Below are positions 17,360 to 26,801 of a DNA stretch of 64,000 nt, one piece after another. The number at the start of each line of letters is the position of its first letter. The first letter of the stretch is position 1. Source of the DNA: Streptomyces sp. XM4193 (GTDB lineage: Bacteria > Actinomycetota > Actinomycetes > Streptomycetales > Streptomycetaceae). The stretch spans positions 496,001-560,000 of the forward strand of contig NZ_JALLGK010000002.1 of assembly GCF_023072595.1 (NCBI RefSeq), read 5' to 3'. The translations under genes were made by a program, and so were the position numbers. The notes under the pieces were generated by a model. It was not told the origin of the DNA. It ran no database searches and saw only the letters and a program-made list of their open reading frames with translations.

Positions 17360-18112
17360 ATGCCAGTCGACGAAGAGGCCGCCGCCACCGAACCGCCCGC
17401 CGCGGCGGTCCTGCTCCGGGAGTTGTCCGCCGGGTACGGACGTCGTCCCGCGCTTCACCAACTCACCGCACACATACCGGAGTTGGCGACCACCGCGATC
17501 GTCGGACCGAACGGTTCGGGGAAGTCCACGCTGCTGGCCGCGCTCGCCGGAGTGATCCCGCCCACTGCCGGTGAGGTCTCCCGTCGAGCGGCCGAGCGCC
17601 CCGCGCTGGTGATGCAGCGCAGCGCGGTGAGCGACACCCTGCCGCTCACGGTCCGCGACGCCGTCACGATGGGGCGCTGGCCGCACCGCCCGCTGCTTGG
17701 TCGACTCACCCGTCGCGACCGGGAGATCGTCGAGGAGTGCATGGCGCGGCTGGACATCACCGACCTCGCCGACCGACAGCTCGGCCGGCTCTCCGGCGGC
17801 CAGCGGCAGCGGGCGCTCGTCGCGCAGGGACTGGCCCAGTGCTCACCGCTGCTGCTCCTGGACGAGCCGACCACCGGCCTCGACGCCGCCGCCCGGCAGC
17901 GCATCTCGCAGGTCCTGCGGGAGGGGCGGGAGCAGGGCGTCACCGTCGTGCACGCCACCCACGACTTCCCCGAGGCGATGAAGGCCGACCACTGTCTGCT
18001 CCTCGCGGACGGCCGCCTCGTCGCCGAGGGTCCACCCCGTGCCGTGCTGACCGCCGAGGCCGTGGAGCAGGTCTGGGCCGTCCCCAAACTCCCCGCGCAC
18101 AGCGGGAGTTGA
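17360..18112 (+). CDS. aztA: Zinc ABC transporter ATPase, AztA type
   Basis: 250 residues, cytoplasmic ATPase that powers AztB. Walker A is GPNGSGKST (about residue 53), the ABC signature is LSGGQRQRALVAQGLAQ, and Walker B plus D-loop is LLLLDEPTTGLD, followed by the switch His in VVHATHDF. ATG 17360 has AAGGGG 5 bases upstream. It is divergent from aztB and shares the Zur box with it, which explains the split locus. Confidence 0.92.
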   Translation: MPVDEEAAATEPPAAAVLLRELSAGYGRRPALHQLTAHIPELATTAIVGPNGSGKSTLLAALAGVIPPTAGEVSRRAAERPALVMQRSAVSDTLPLTVRDAVTMGRWPHRPLLGRLTRRDREIVEECMARLDITDLADRQLGRLSGGQRQRALVAQGLAQCSPLLLLDEPTTGLDAAARQRISQVLREGREQGVTVVHATHDFPEAMKADHCLLLADGRLVAEGPPRAVLTAEAVEQVWAVPKLPAHSGS

Positions 18113-18491
18113 CGGGGCGCCCGAAGGCCGTGGGCGTCACCCGGTGCGAAGGGGTCGGCGCGGTGCCGGCGCGGCCCGCGCGAGACGGTGCGGTGCTGAC
18201 GCGACCGAAACGAGGCGGCCCGGGTGAGGCGTGCGTCCGACGCGATCCGGGCGAGGTGGTGCGGGGGCGACGTGATGTGGGGGCGCGGGGCGCGGAAGTG
18301 ACGGGGCGTGAAGCGGGGCGGGGTCGACCGTTGGCTCGTTGCGGGAGAATCGATTCCGCTTCGGACGTTAGGGGCGGCCGAAGTTGGGCAGGTTCGCAAG
18401 TCCGCGGGGCTGTACACATCCCGCGGGCAGCGCGCGGCGGCGTCCTCCGGGAGGCTGCGGCGTGTGCACGCGACAATGCGAGGAGGTCACC
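18113..18491. other. Intergenic region before csbD, no gene seen
   Basis: The stretch between aztA and the CsbD gene is GC-rich at first and less so from about 18340. Open frames here look like composition artefacts. A promoter for the CsbD gene is expected in the last 150 bases, but no convincing -10/-35 pair could be fixed; an AGGAGG ribosome-binding site is at 18481-18486. Confidence 0.4.
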
Positions 18492-18692
18492 ATGGCCGAC
18501 AACGGCGCGATGGACAAGCTCAAGGGCAAGGCCAAGGAACTGGCCGGCAAGGTCACGGGTGACAAGCGCACGGAGACCGAGGGCAAGACCGACCAGGTCA
18601 AGGGTGACGCCAAGGGAGCCGTCGGTGAGGTGAAGGACCGCGCCGCGGGCGTGAAGGACTCCCTCACGGACAAGAAGGACGACGCCAAGTAG
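18492..18692 (+). CDS. CsbD family stress-response protein
   Basis: 66 residues, highly charged and helical, with the family repeat GKAKELAGKVTGD, ETEGKTDQVKGDAKGAVGEV and VKD. CsbD proteins accumulate in general stress; their biochemical role is unknown. The start is fixed by an AGGAGG box 5 bases before the ATG. It is a single-gene unit followed by a strong terminator. Confidence 0.92.
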   Translation: MADNGAMDKLKGKAKELAGKVTGDKRTETEGKTDQVKGDAKGAVGEVKDRAAGVKDSLTDKKDDAK

Positions 18693-18717
18693 GCGTCCCC
18701 GCCGCCTCACACGGCGC

Positions 18718-18763
18718 CGTCGCCCGCGCAGGGCGGCGGCGCCGCTGCCGTGCGCGGGCGACG
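18718..18763 (+). terminator. Strong terminator after the CsbD gene
   Basis: A perfect 13-bp stem (CGTCGCCCGCGCA at 18718-18730, its complement at 18751-18763) encloses a 20-base loop that itself can pair through GGCGGCG/CGCCGC. It begins 25 bases after the csbD stop. Confidence 0.85.
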
Positions 18764-19054
18764 CCGCGCAGGAGGCCGCGGCCGAAGGGCCGCGCGCCGC
18801 CGTCCGTCCGTGCGGGTGTGTGCTCCGGCGGCGGAGGTACGGGCCCCTCCCGCGTCGGCGGAGGGGCGTGCTCGTCCGGCGGGGCGCGGCGCGTGCCCCG
18901 CCCGGCACGGGGTGTGCGCCCGCGCGGCGGCGGCACTTTCCGGCCACTGCGCACGGTCCTCCCGGGTGAACCCGCGCGGCGTCCCTGACGCCCCGCTTCG
19001 CCCCTCTGACCTGCGCCTTGAAGGCGAGCTGCACAAGTGTTTCAGAAAGTCTCG
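18764..19054. other. Intergenic region upstream of tdh, no gene seen
   Basis: About 290 bases of very GC-rich sequence that becomes less GC-rich around 19020-19065. Long open frames here are composition artefacts. No riboswitch or T-box could be recognised. The tdh promoter is probably in the less GC-rich part. Confidence 0.35.
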
Positions 19055-19222
19055 ATGGACTTCAGGGTGGCCGGTCGGCATCTTGGTGCGCACCGCGCGT
19101 GCACGGCGAACGTCTCACCCGTCCGGTTCGCGCGGAGCCCGACAGGCCCGGCAGCCCCGAGAAACTCGGCAACCCGGCACACCGACAGCGACGTCGTACC
19201 TCTGGAGCCACGCACCGCATGA
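19055..19222 (+). CDS. Possible 55-residue leader ORF overlapping the tdh start
   Basis: An ATG frame beginning [16 protein letters not shown] runs to a TGA that overlaps the tdh ATG (ATGA at 19219-19222), the arrangement used for translational coupling elsewhere in this window. GAAAG lies 6 bases upstream of its ATG. The peptide is Arg/Pro/Thr-rich with no known domain. It could be a leader peptide or chance: long open frames are common at this GC content, and only conservation would decide. Confidence 0.25.
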   Translation: MDFRVAGRHLGAHRACTANVSPVRFARSPTGPAAPRNSATRHTDSDVVPLEPRTA

Positions 19223-20247
19223 AGGCACTCGTCAAACAGCACTCCGAGCCGGGACTGTGGCTCATCGACGTACCCGAGCCGGAGGTCGGCCCCTCCGAGG
19301 TGTTGATCAAGGTGCTGCGCACCGGGATCTGCGGCACCGATCTGCACATCCGGGACTGGGACGGCTGGGCGCGGCGCGCGGTGGACACCCCGCTGGTGCT
19401 CGGCCACGAGTTCGTCGGCGAGATCGCGGACGTCGGCGACGACGTCGAGGACCTGGAAGTGGGCCAACTCGTCAGCGGCGAGGGTCATCTGGTCTGCGGG
19501 AAGTGCCGCAACTGCCTCGCCGGACGGCGGCATCTGTGCCGCAGCACGCTGGGTCTCGGGGTGGGCCGCGACGGCGCGTTCGCCGAGTACGTGACCCTGC
19601 CCGCGTCGAACGTGTGGGTGCACCGGACCCGCGTCGACCTGGACGTCGCCGCGATCTTCGACCCGTTCGGCAACGCCGTGCACACCGCGCTCACCTTCCC
19701 GCTGGTCGGCGAGGACGTGCTGATCACCGGCGCCGGACCGATCGGTGTGATGGCCGCCGCGGTGGCCCGGCACGCGGGAGCCCGCAACGTGGTGGTCACC
19801 GACGTCAGCGAGGAGCGCCTCGACCTCGCCCGCAAGGTCGGCGCCACGCTCGCGCTCAACGTGCGCGACGCCGGGATCGCCGACGCCCAGAACGAGTTGG
19901 GGCTGCGCGAGGGCTTCGACATCGGGCTGGAGATGTCCGGCCGGCCCGAGGCCATGCGCGACATGATCGCCAACATGACGCACGGCGGACGGATCGCGAT
20001 GCTCGGCCTGCCCGCCGAGGAGTTCGCGGTGGACTGGGCGAAGATCGTCACCTCGATGATCACCGTCAAGGGCATCTACGGCCGCGAGATGTACGAGACC
20101 TGGTACGCCATGACCGTCCTGCTGGAGGGCGGTCTCGACCTCAGCCCGGTGATCACCGGCCGCTACCACTACCGGGACTTCGACGCCGCCTTCGACGAGG
20201 CGGCCACCGCCCGCGGCGGCAAGATCATCCTCAACTGGACCGACTGA
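19219..20247 (+). CDS. tdh: L-threonine 3-dehydrogenase
   Basis: 342 residues, the usual length. It oxidises threonine to 2-amino-3-ketobutyrate with NAD+. The catalytic zinc ligands Cys38 (GICGTD) and His63-Glu64 (LGHEF), a structural-zinc cysteine cluster ([15 protein letters not shown]) and a Rossmann motif ([20 protein letters not shown]) are all intact. It pairs with kbl downstream to turn threonine into glycine and acetyl-CoA. The 139-base spacer to kbl contains short CCGxATCC-type repeats. Confidence 0.95.
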   Translation: MKALVKQHSEPGLWLIDVPEPEVGPSEVLIKVLRTGICGTDLHIRDWDGWARRAVDTPLVLGHEFVGEIADVGDDVEDLEVGQLVSGEGHLVCGKCRNCLAGRRHLCRSTLGLGVGRDGAFAEYVTLPASNVWVHRTRVDLDVAAIFDPFGNAVHTALTFPLVGEDVLITGAGPIGVMAAAVARHAGARNVVVTDVSEERLDLARKVGATLALNVRDAGIADAQNELGLREGFDIGLEMSGRPEAMRDMIANMTHGGRIAMLGLPAEEFAVDWAKIVTSMITVKGIYGREMYETWYAMTVLLEGGLDLSPVITGRYHYRDFDAAFDEAATARGGKIILNWTD

Positions 20248-20386
20248 CCGCGTACCCGGCATCGCACGGGTCCGGGTCCGAATCCGAATCCGCATCCGGA
20301 CCCGTTTCCGGCACCGCACCGGGTCGCAGGACCCGCATCCGGCACCGCGTTCGCAGGCCACACCCTCATCCCACGGGAGACGACAC

Positions 20387-21595
20387 ATGTACGCGTCCGT
20401 CCGCGACGAACTCCGCACCACCCTCGACGAGATCACCGAAGCCGGCCTCTACAAGCCGGAACGCGTCATCGGCAGCCCGCAGTCGGCCTCCGTCGCCGTC
20501 ACCGCCGGCGGCACCAAGGGCGAGGTGCTCAACTTCTGCGCCAACAACTACCTCGGCCTCGCCGACCACCCCGAGGTCGTCGCCGCCGCCAAGCAGGCCC
20601 TGGACCGCTGGGGCTACGGCATGGCCTCGGTTCGCTTCATCTGCGGCACCCAGGACGTGCACAAGGAGCTCGAGGCCCGGCTGTCGGCCTTCCTCGGCCA
20701 GGAGGACACGATCCTCTACTCCTCCTGCTTCGACGCCAACGGCGGTGTCTTCGAGACCCTGCTCGGCGCCGAGGACGCGGTGATCTCCGACGCCCTCAAC
20801 CACGCCAGCATCATCGACGGCATCCGCCTCTCCAAGGCTCGCCGCCACCGCTACGCCAACCGCGACCTCGCCGATCTGGAGAAGCAGCTCCAGGACACCC
20901 AGGACGCCCGGCGCCGGCTCATCGTCACCGACGGCGTGTTCTCCATGGACGGCTACCTCGCCCCGCTCCGCGAGATCTGCGATCTGGCCGACCGCTACGA
21001 CGCCATGGTGATGGTCGACGACTCCCACGCGGTCGGCTTCGTCGGCGAAGGCGGACGCGGCACCCCCGAGCTGCACGGCGTCATGGACCGGATCGACATC
21101 ATCACCGGCACCCTCGGCAAGGCGCTCGGCGGGGCCTCCGGCGGGTACGTGGCCGCCCGCGCCGAGATCGTCGCGCTGCTGCGCCAGCGCTCGCGCCCGT
21201 ACCTCTTCTCCAACTCGCTCGCGCCGGTCATCGCCGCCGCCTCGCTGAAGGTCCTCGACCTGCTGGAGGGCGCGGGGGACCTGCGGCAGCGGCTGAACGC
21301 CAACACCGCGCTCTTCCGCGAGGAGATGACCAAGGCCGGTTTCGACATCCTGCCCGGCGACCACGCCATCGCCCCGGTGATGATCGGCGACGCGGCGGAG
21401 GCCGGACGGATGGCCGAACTCCTGCTGGAGCGCGGGGTGTACGTGATCGGCTTCTCCTACCCGGTCGTCCCGCTCGGCCAGGCGCGCATCCGCGTCCAGC
21501 TCTCGGCGGCCCACTCCACCGCCGACGTCCGTCGGGCGGTCGCCGCGTTCGTGGACGCCCGCGAGGCGCTGCGCCAGGACACGGCGGACGCCTGA
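20387..21595 (+). CDS. kbl: Glycine C-acetyltransferase (2-amino-3-ketobutyrate CoA ligase)
   Basis: 402 residues, alpha-oxoamine synthase family, PLP-dependent. It cleaves the Tdh product with CoA to glycine and acetyl-CoA. Lys245 in [14 protein letters not shown] is the PLP Schiff-base residue; [10 protein letters not shown] and the [10 protein letters not shown] opening are family signatures. ATG 20387 has GGGAGA upstream. It is the second gene of the tdh-kbl operon. Confidence 0.95.
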   Translation: MYASVRDELRTTLDEITEAGLYKPERVIGSPQSASVAVTAGGTKGEVLNFCANNYLGLADHPEVVAAAKQALDRWGYGMASVRFICGTQDVHKELEARLSAFLGQEDTILYSSCFDANGGVFETLLGAEDAVISDALNHASIIDGIRLSKARRHRYANRDLADLEKQLQDTQDARRRLIVTDGVFSMDGYLAPLREICDLADRYDAMVMVDDSHAVGFVGEGGRGTPELHGVMDRIDIITGTLGKALGGASGGYVAARAEIVALLRQRSRPYLFSNSLAPVIAAASLKVLDLLEGAGDLRQRLNANTALFREEMTKAGFDILPGDHAIAPVMIGDAAEAGRMAELLLERGVYVIGFSYPVVPLGQARIRVQLSAAHSTADVRRAVAAFVDAREALRQDTADA

Positions 21596-21602
21596 CCCGG
21601 AC

Positions 21603-21636
21603 GGCCGGCACCCGGGCCTCGCCCGGTGCGCCGGCC
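21603..21636 (+). terminator. Terminator of the tdh-kbl operon
   Basis: An imperfect GC-rich hairpin in which GGCCGGC...CCCGGGC pairs with GCCCGG...GCCGGCC starts 8 bases after kbl. The 260 bases that follow, up to the LysR gene, are low-complexity GTCGGGTG-type sequence without a gene. Confidence 0.6.
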
Positions 21637-21895
21637 ACCGGGCCGCGGCCCGGTCGCCGGTCGGCGGGTGTCGGTCGGGTGCGGGTGCCGGCTGTCGGTC
21701 GGCGGTTGTCGGGCCTCGTGTGTGGGGCGGCGTCGGGCTGTCGGGCGCGGGTCGGCGGCCCGGGTGTCGGGCATCACAACGGACGCGCCCGAGGTCCGTC
21801 CGGGGCGGCCGGGAGGCGGGTCGTGGTCCGGCGCCGGTTGCCGAGCGCGACTCCGCCAGAGGTGGGAAGAGGCCGGGAGCTGCGACAATGGCCTG

Positions 21896-22807
21896 GTGAT
21901 CGACCCCCGGCGACTGCGTGTGCTGCGGGCCGTGGCTGACCACCGGACGGTGACGGCCGCGGCTGCCGCGCTCTACCTCACGCCCTCCGCCGTCTCGCAG
22001 CAGCTGGCCGCGCTCGAGCAGGAGACCGGCCACGTGCTGCTGGACCGCACCGGCCGCGGCGTACGGCTGACCGCCGCCGGGTCGATACTGCTCGGTCACG
22101 CCCACGAGGTGCTGGCCCAGCTGGAGCGGGCCGAGGCCGAACTCGCCGCGTACGCGGGCGGGGCCTCCGGCGAGGTGACGGTGGCCGCGTTCGCCACCGG
22201 TATCGCCGAGGTGCTGGCCCCGGTCTACGCCCGGCTCGCCGCCGGCCGGCCCGGCATCCGGCTGCGGATCCGGGACGCGGAGGGCGACGAGAGCCTGCCT
22301 CTGGTGCTGGACGGCCGCGCCGATCTGGCGCTCGCCGTCGAGTACCGCGGTGCTCCGGAGGAGGGGGACGTACGGCTGACCCGGTTCCCGCTGTACGCCG
22401 AGCCGTTCGACGCTGTGCTGCCCGCCGCCCATCCGCTCGCCGAGCGCCCCGACATCACCCTCCAGGGTCTGGCCGACGACGACTGGATCACCCCCTATCC
22501 CGGCAACCCCTGCCACGACGTGACCCTCCTCGCCTGTGAACTTGCCGGATTCAAGCCGCAGTTGACGCATCAGTCGGACGACTTCCGGGCTGTGGTCGCG
22601 CTTGCCGGGGCGGGCGCGGGCGTCGCGCTCGTACCGCGTTCCGCCTTGCGCGGCATCGAACTGAAGGACCTCGTCGTTCGCCCGGTTCAGGGCCCCGCAC
22701 CCACCCGCCGGGTCTTCGCCGCGGTGCGCCGGGGCGGCGAGACACATCCGCTCATCCGCCCCGTGCTCACGGCCCTGCGCGAGACCGCCGACGCCCTCGG
22801 CGACTGA
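21896..22807 (+). CDS. LysR family transcriptional regulator
   Basis: 303 residues. The N-terminal winged HTH is RRLRVLRAVADHRTVTAAAAALYLTPSAVSQQLAALEQE, followed by a type 2 periplasmic-binding-like effector domain. GTG 21896 was chosen because the HTH begins at residue 5; upstream sequence in frame has no coding character. Its target is not evident: it follows kbl in the same direction rather than being divergent from a gene. Confidence 0.88.
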   Translation: MIDPRRLRVLRAVADHRTVTAAAAALYLTPSAVSQQLAALEQETGHVLLDRTGRGVRLTAAGSILLGHAHEVLAQLERAEAELAAYAGGASGEVTVAAFATGIAEVLAPVYARLAAGRPGIRLRIRDAEGDESLPLVLDGRADLALAVEYRGAPEEGDVRLTRFPLYAEPFDAVLPAAHPLAERPDITLQGLADDDWITPYPGNPCHDVTLLACELAGFKPQLTHQSDDFRAVVALAGAGAGVALVPRSALRGIELKDLVVRPVQGPAPTRRVFAAVRRGGETHPLIRPVLTALRETADALGD

Positions 22808-23065
22808 CCGCCCCCGCGGGGCGACGATCCGCGCCGACGAGCGCCGACGAGCGCCGCGGCGACGGCTCCGCGCGAACGAGCCCCGCGGCGGATGGGACGC
22901 CGTCGGGAACGGGCGCTCGCCCACCGTGGTGATCCCCCGAACTGCCTGATTGCGTACGGACGTTGGCGCCGCCCCGTCCCGCCCCGTCCGCCCCGTCCCG
23001 CCGTGTCGTGCCGGTCAGCGTCGCGTCGTGCGGTGCGGCGGTCGGGCTGTGGTTGGCTTGCGGGC

Positions 23066-23716
23066 ATGGAGAGCGACACCGAGTGCGGCGAGGGGACCGG
23101 CGGTTCGTCCCCGGCCCGGGTCGGGGTGCGGACGCGGCGGCCGACGGATCTGCCGCAGTGTGCTCTGGCCCTCGCCGAGGTTCACCGACAGGACGGCTAC
23201 CCGGTCAACTGGCCCGAGGACGCTGCCGGTTGGCTCGGCCAGGTGTCCGAGTACGGCGCCTGGGTCGCGCTGCTGGACGGCCGCACCGTCGGGCACATCG
23301 GACTGGGCGCCGCCGATGAGGACCTCGCGGCGGCCGGTCTCTGGGCGGACCGCCCCGCGGGCGGTCACTCGCAGCGCGGCACCGCTCCCCACCCGCAGCG
23401 CGGCACCGACCGTCCGGCGGTGTCCGGCGGGGGAGCAGCCGGGGGCGAAGGTCCTCAACTCGCGGTCGTCAGCAGGCTCTTCGTCGCTCCGGACGCAAGA
23501 GGGCACGCCCTGGGCGCGCTGCTTCTGGGGCGCGCGGTGGCACGCGCCCGGGAGCTCGGGCTGCAACCGCTGCTCGACGTGGTGGCCACCGACACCGCGG
23601 CCTGCGCACTCTACGAACGCCTCGGTTGGGAGCTGCTCGGCACCGTGCACAGGCGTTGGGGGCCGGAGCAACTGGTGACCCTGCGGTGCTACGCCGCGCC
23701 CGCGCCGACGAGTTGA
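23066..23716 (+). CDS. GNAT family N-acetyltransferase (paralogue of the one at 3587)
   Basis: 216 residues with one GNAT domain. The core motifs are VRTRRPTDLPQCALALAEVH, QLAVVSRLFVAPDARGHALGALL (acetyl-CoA loop) and CALYERLGWELLGTVHRRWG. Compared with the 3587-4105 protein it has about 20 extra N-terminal residues and an inserted low-complexity loop (about residues 95-130) with two SQRGTAPH/PQRGTD-like repeats, probably an expansion. Acceptor substrate unknown. Confidence 0.83.
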   Translation: MESDTECGEGTGGSSPARVGVRTRRPTDLPQCALALAEVHRQDGYPVNWPEDAAGWLGQVSEYGAWVALLDGRTVGHIGLGAADEDLAAAGLWADRPAGGHSQRGTAPHPQRGTDRPAVSGGGAAGGEGPQLAVVSRLFVAPDARGHALGALLLGRAVARARELGLQPLLDVVATDTAACALYERLGWELLGTVHRRWGPEQLVTLRCYAAPAPTS

Positions 23717-23830
23717 CGCGACGGACCCCGCCGCAGCGGCGCGCCACGCAGCCCGACTCCGCGCGTCAAAGCGGCCGTTGTGCATGTCGGTACGCCAACT
23801 CGCCCTGTATTCAAAGTCCCTGACGCCTCC

Positions 23831-25504
23831 TCAACCCGGAATGCGGGCGCGGTCGAGGATGCCGTCGAGGTCCGCGCCGCGGGGGAGGGTGCCGAAGGCG
23901 AGACCGCCCTCGCCGCCCAGCCTCGTCGCGCAGAACGCGTCCGAGACCGCCGCGGGAGCGTGCCGCACCAGCAGCGAGCCCTGGAGTGCGAGCGCCATCC
24001 GCTCCACCACCCGTCGTGCGCGCATCTGGACGCCCGCCATATCCGAGAGGTCCGACCACAGTTCGGCGACGGCCGCGTCCAGCCGGGCGTCCGCGCCCCG
24101 GGCGAGTGCGAGTTCGTCCATCAGCGCCTGCACCGCAGCGGGCTCCTTGGCCAGCGCGCGCAGCACATCGAGCGCGTTGACGTTGCCGGAGCCCTCCCAG
24201 ACGGAGTTGAGCGGCGCCTCGCGGTAGAGGCGCGGCATGCCGGACTCCTCGACGTACCCGTTGCCGCCCAGGCACTCCAGCGCCTCGGCGGTGAACGGCG
24301 GGGTCCGCTTGGTCACCCAGTACTTGCCGACCGCCGTCGCCAGCCGCCGGAACGCCTGCTCGCCCTCGTCGCCGCGCGCCGCCCGGTCCGCGGCGCCCGC
24401 CAGCCGCATCGTCAGCGTCGTCGCCGCCTCGGACTCCAGCGCGAGGTCGGCCAGTACGTTGCGCATCAGCGGCTGGTCGATTAGCCGGGCGCCGAAGGCC
24501 GAGCGGTGCCGCACGTGGTGGCCGGCCTCCACCAGCGCCTTGCGCATCAGGGTGGCGGAACCGGCGACGCACTCCAGTCGGGTGCAGTTGACCATCTCGA
24601 TGATCGTCTTCACACCGCGGCCCTCGGGGCCGACCCGCCAGGCGACGGTGCCGTCGAACTCCGGCTCCGAGGAGGCGTTCGACCGGTTGCCCAGCTTGTC
24701 CTTCAGCCGCTGGATGCGGAAGGTGTTGCGGCTGCCGTCCGGGAGCACGCGCGGCACCAGGAAGCAGGAGAGACCACCGGGCGCCTGCGCCAGGACGAGG
24801 AAGAGGTCGCACATCGGCGCCGAGGTGAACCACTTGTGCCCGCGCAGGGTGTACACGCCCTCCTCGGCGGTGGGCTCGGCGATCGTGGTGTTGGTGCGGA
24901 CGTCCGAACCGCCCTGCTTCTCGGTCATCCCCATCCCGGCGAGCAGCCCGCGCTTCTCGGTCGGGACCCGAAGTCCCGGATCGTAGAAGCGACTTGCCAG
25001 CAGCGGCGTGTAGACCTCTGCGAGGTCGGGCTGGTGGCGCAGCGCCGGGATCACCGCGTACGTCATCGCCATCGGGCAGCCGTGCCCGGCCTCCGTGTGG
25101 CCCCAGGTGAGCAGCGCGCCGTAGCGGGCGACGTGGGCGCCGGGGCGCTCGTCCAGCCAGGCCGCGCCGGTTGCCCCGGACTCGACCGCGACGCGGGTCA
25201 GTTGGTGCCAGCTGTCGTGGAACTCCACCTCGTCGATCCGGTTGCCGTACCGGTCGTGGGTGCGCAGCACCGGCTCGACGGTGTTGGCCAGCTCGCCCCA
25301 GCGCTGGGCCTCCTCGCCGCCGGCGCGCGCCCCGAGACGACGCACCTCCTCGACGGCCCAACCGGCGCCCTCGCGCTCCATGCCCTCCAGCAGCGCGGCG
25401 TCGTCGGAGGCGTCGTAGGGAGTGAGCGGCGGGGGCTGGTTGGTGACGTCGTGCGTGGCACACGACTGCTTGCCCAGCTGCTGCGTTTCCGGTGCGGAGG
25501 CCAT
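23831..25504 (-). CDS. AidB-like acyl-CoA dehydrogenase family protein
   Basis: 557 residues, FAD-dependent acyl-CoA dehydrogenase fold of the AidB/isovaleryl-CoA dehydrogenase subgroup, as judged by ATHDVTNQPPPL at the N-terminus, MTEKQGGSDVRTNTT, YTLRGHKWFTSAPMCDLFLV and CLGGNGYVEESGMPRLYREAP. E. coli AidB belongs to the alkylation-response (Ada) regulon and binds DNA; whether this homologue oxidises an acyl-CoA is unknown. ATG 25504 lies where transcription from the promoter at 25512-25540 would begin, so the message is probably leaderless. It is divergent from the PaaX-like gene. Confidence 0.88.
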   Translation of the reverse strand: MASAPETQQLGKQSCATHDVTNQPPPLTPYDASDDAALLEGMEREGAGWAVEEVRRLGARAGGEEAQRWGELANTVEPVLRTHDRYGNRIDEVEFHDSWHQLTRVAVESGATGAAWLDERPGAHVARYGALLTWGHTEAGHGCPMAMTYAVIPALRHQPDLAEVYTPLLASRFYDPGLRVPTEKRGLLAGMGMTEKQGGSDVRTNTTIAEPTAEEGVYTLRGHKWFTSAPMCDLFLVLAQAPGGLSCFLVPRVLPDGSRNTFRIQRLKDKLGNRSNASSEPEFDGTVAWRVGPEGRGVKTIIEMVNCTRLECVAGSATLMRKALVEAGHHVRHRSAFGARLIDQPLMRNVLADLALESEAATTLTMRLAGAADRAARGDEGEQAFRRLATAVGKYWVTKRTPPFTAEALECLGGNGYVEESGMPRLYREAPLNSVWEGSGNVNALDVLRALAKEPAAVQALMDELALARGADARLDAAVAELWSDLSDMAGVQMRARRVVERMALALQGSLLVRHAPAAVSDAFCATRLGGEGGLAFGTLPRGADLDGILDRARIPG

Positions 25505-25511
25505 GGATCGA

Positions 25512-25540
25512 GTATTACGCCGAGCGTGCGGATGCGGCAA
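25512..25540 (-). promoter_or_regulatory. Promoter of the AidB-like gene (leaderless)
   Basis: On the minus strand a -35 TTGCCG (25535-25540), a 17-base spacer and a -10 TAATAC (25512-25517) are followed 7 bases later by the ATG. This is near the actinobacterial housekeeping consensus and implies a leaderless transcript. The rest of the gap to the PaaX-like gene (25541-25809) holds AAGGGCCGG direct repeats near 25785-25800 and no gene. Confidence 0.6.
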
Positions 25541-25809
25541 GAGTGTAATGTCGGGCCGCGGGTCGGGTTCCTCGAACGCCGACCCCCGCCGGTGCCGGCC
25601 AACTCCCCCCCCTGGCCGGCACCGGCCCTTCAGCTCCGGGGCCCGGCGTCCACTGACCCGCTCGCCACTGCTCGCGCGGGGCCGGTCCGGCCTTTGCAGG
25701 TGCGCGGGTCAGTGCTTCGGGGGGACCCTGTCGGCGGAGATCCGAAGGCTTCGGGCTGCCACCCGGCAGCCCGGAGAAGGGCCGGAAGGGCCGGAAGGGC
25801 GGAACCAGC

Positions 25810-26736
25810 ATGAGCGGCGGCACCACCGGCGGCACCGGAGGATCCGGCGGCACGGGAACCTCCCGCAGTACGGAATCGGGCGGCGGTACGGCCTCGGACG
25901 GCGGTACGGCCTCGGGCGGCGGCGCGGGATCGACCGCCTCCCGGCGGCAGCCGGACGGTTCGCCGAGGAGCGGCGGCCCGACCCGCCGGTCCTCGGACCG
26001 TCCGCCCCTGGAGCTGCGTCCGCTCACCGCCCGATCGGTCGTGCTCAGCCTGCTGCTCGGCTCCCATCCGCCCGCGCTGCCCGTGCGCGATCTGGTGCGG
26101 ATAGCCGAACTCTTCGGCATCAGCGACACCGCACTGCGCGTCGCACTGACCCGGATGGTCGCCTCCGGCGATCTCCAACGGGCCGACGGCACGTACGAGT
26201 TGAGCGCCCGACTGCTGGAGCGCCAGCGCCGCCAGGACGAAGCCGTCAGCCCGCGCACCCGGGAGTGGGACGGAGGGTGGGAGCTGGTCGCCGTCACGGT
26301 CGCGGGGCGCGGCGCCACCGCCCGCGCCGCGCTGCGGGTGCGTCTGGCCGGGCTGCGCCTGGCCGAGCTGCGCGAGGGCCTGTGGCTGCGCCCGGCCAAT
26401 CTCCTGCGTCCCCTGCCGCCGGACCTGGACGAGGTGGCCGCACGTTTCGACGGCACGCCGCAGGGCGATCCGGCCGACCTGGTGCGTTCGCTGTGGGACC
26501 TTCAGGAGTGGGCCGAGCGCGCCGCAGAGCTCACCGATCGGTTGGCAGCCGCCGAGGGCCCGGCGGAACGCTTCACCCTCGCCGCCGCCTCGGTGCGGCA
26601 TCTGCTCGCCGACCCCGTACTGCCCGAGGCGCTGTTGCCGCCGGACTGGCCCGCCGAGGCGCTGCGCTCCGCCTTCCGTTACTACCGGCGGGAAGTCGCC
26701 GACATCATCGTCTCCGCCCAGGACGCCCTGGACTGA
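25810..26736 (+). CDS. PaaX-like transcriptional regulator
   Basis: 308 residues. An unusual Gly/Ser/Thr-rich N-terminus (about residues 1-60, repeats of SGGGTASDGGTAS) precedes a PaaX-type winged helix (LTARSVVLSLLLGSHPPALP, FGISDTALRVALTRMVASG) and the PaaX C-terminal domain. PaaX represses phenylacetate catabolism in E. coli; no paa genes are in this window, so the target is unknown. A GGAA-rich box precedes the ATG. It is divergent from the AidB-like gene. Confidence 0.85.
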   Translation: MSGGTTGGTGGSGGTGTSRSTESGGGTASDGGTASGGGAGSTASRRQPDGSPRSGGPTRRSSDRPPLELRPLTARSVVLSLLLGSHPPALPVRDLVRIAELFGISDTALRVALTRMVASGDLQRADGTYELSARLLERQRRQDEAVSPRTREWDGGWELVAVTVAGRGATARAALRVRLAGLRLAELREGLWLRPANLLRPLPPDLDEVAARFDGTPQGDPADLVRSLWDLQEWAERAAELTDRLAAAEGPAERFTLAAASVRHLLADPVLPEALLPPDWPAEALRSAFRYYRREVADIIVSAQDALD

Positions 26737-26801
26737 TTCACCGGCAGGCAGCTCTCTCCCGGCAGGCGAGTGCGAAGCGACCGTGCGGCCCTGCGAGCCG
26801 G

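Noticed and set aside
18764..19218. Possible riboswitch or T-box before tdh
   Set aside because: No conserved core of the glycine, SAM or T-box classes could be matched; only a short AAGTC/GACTT hairpin was found near 19047-19062.
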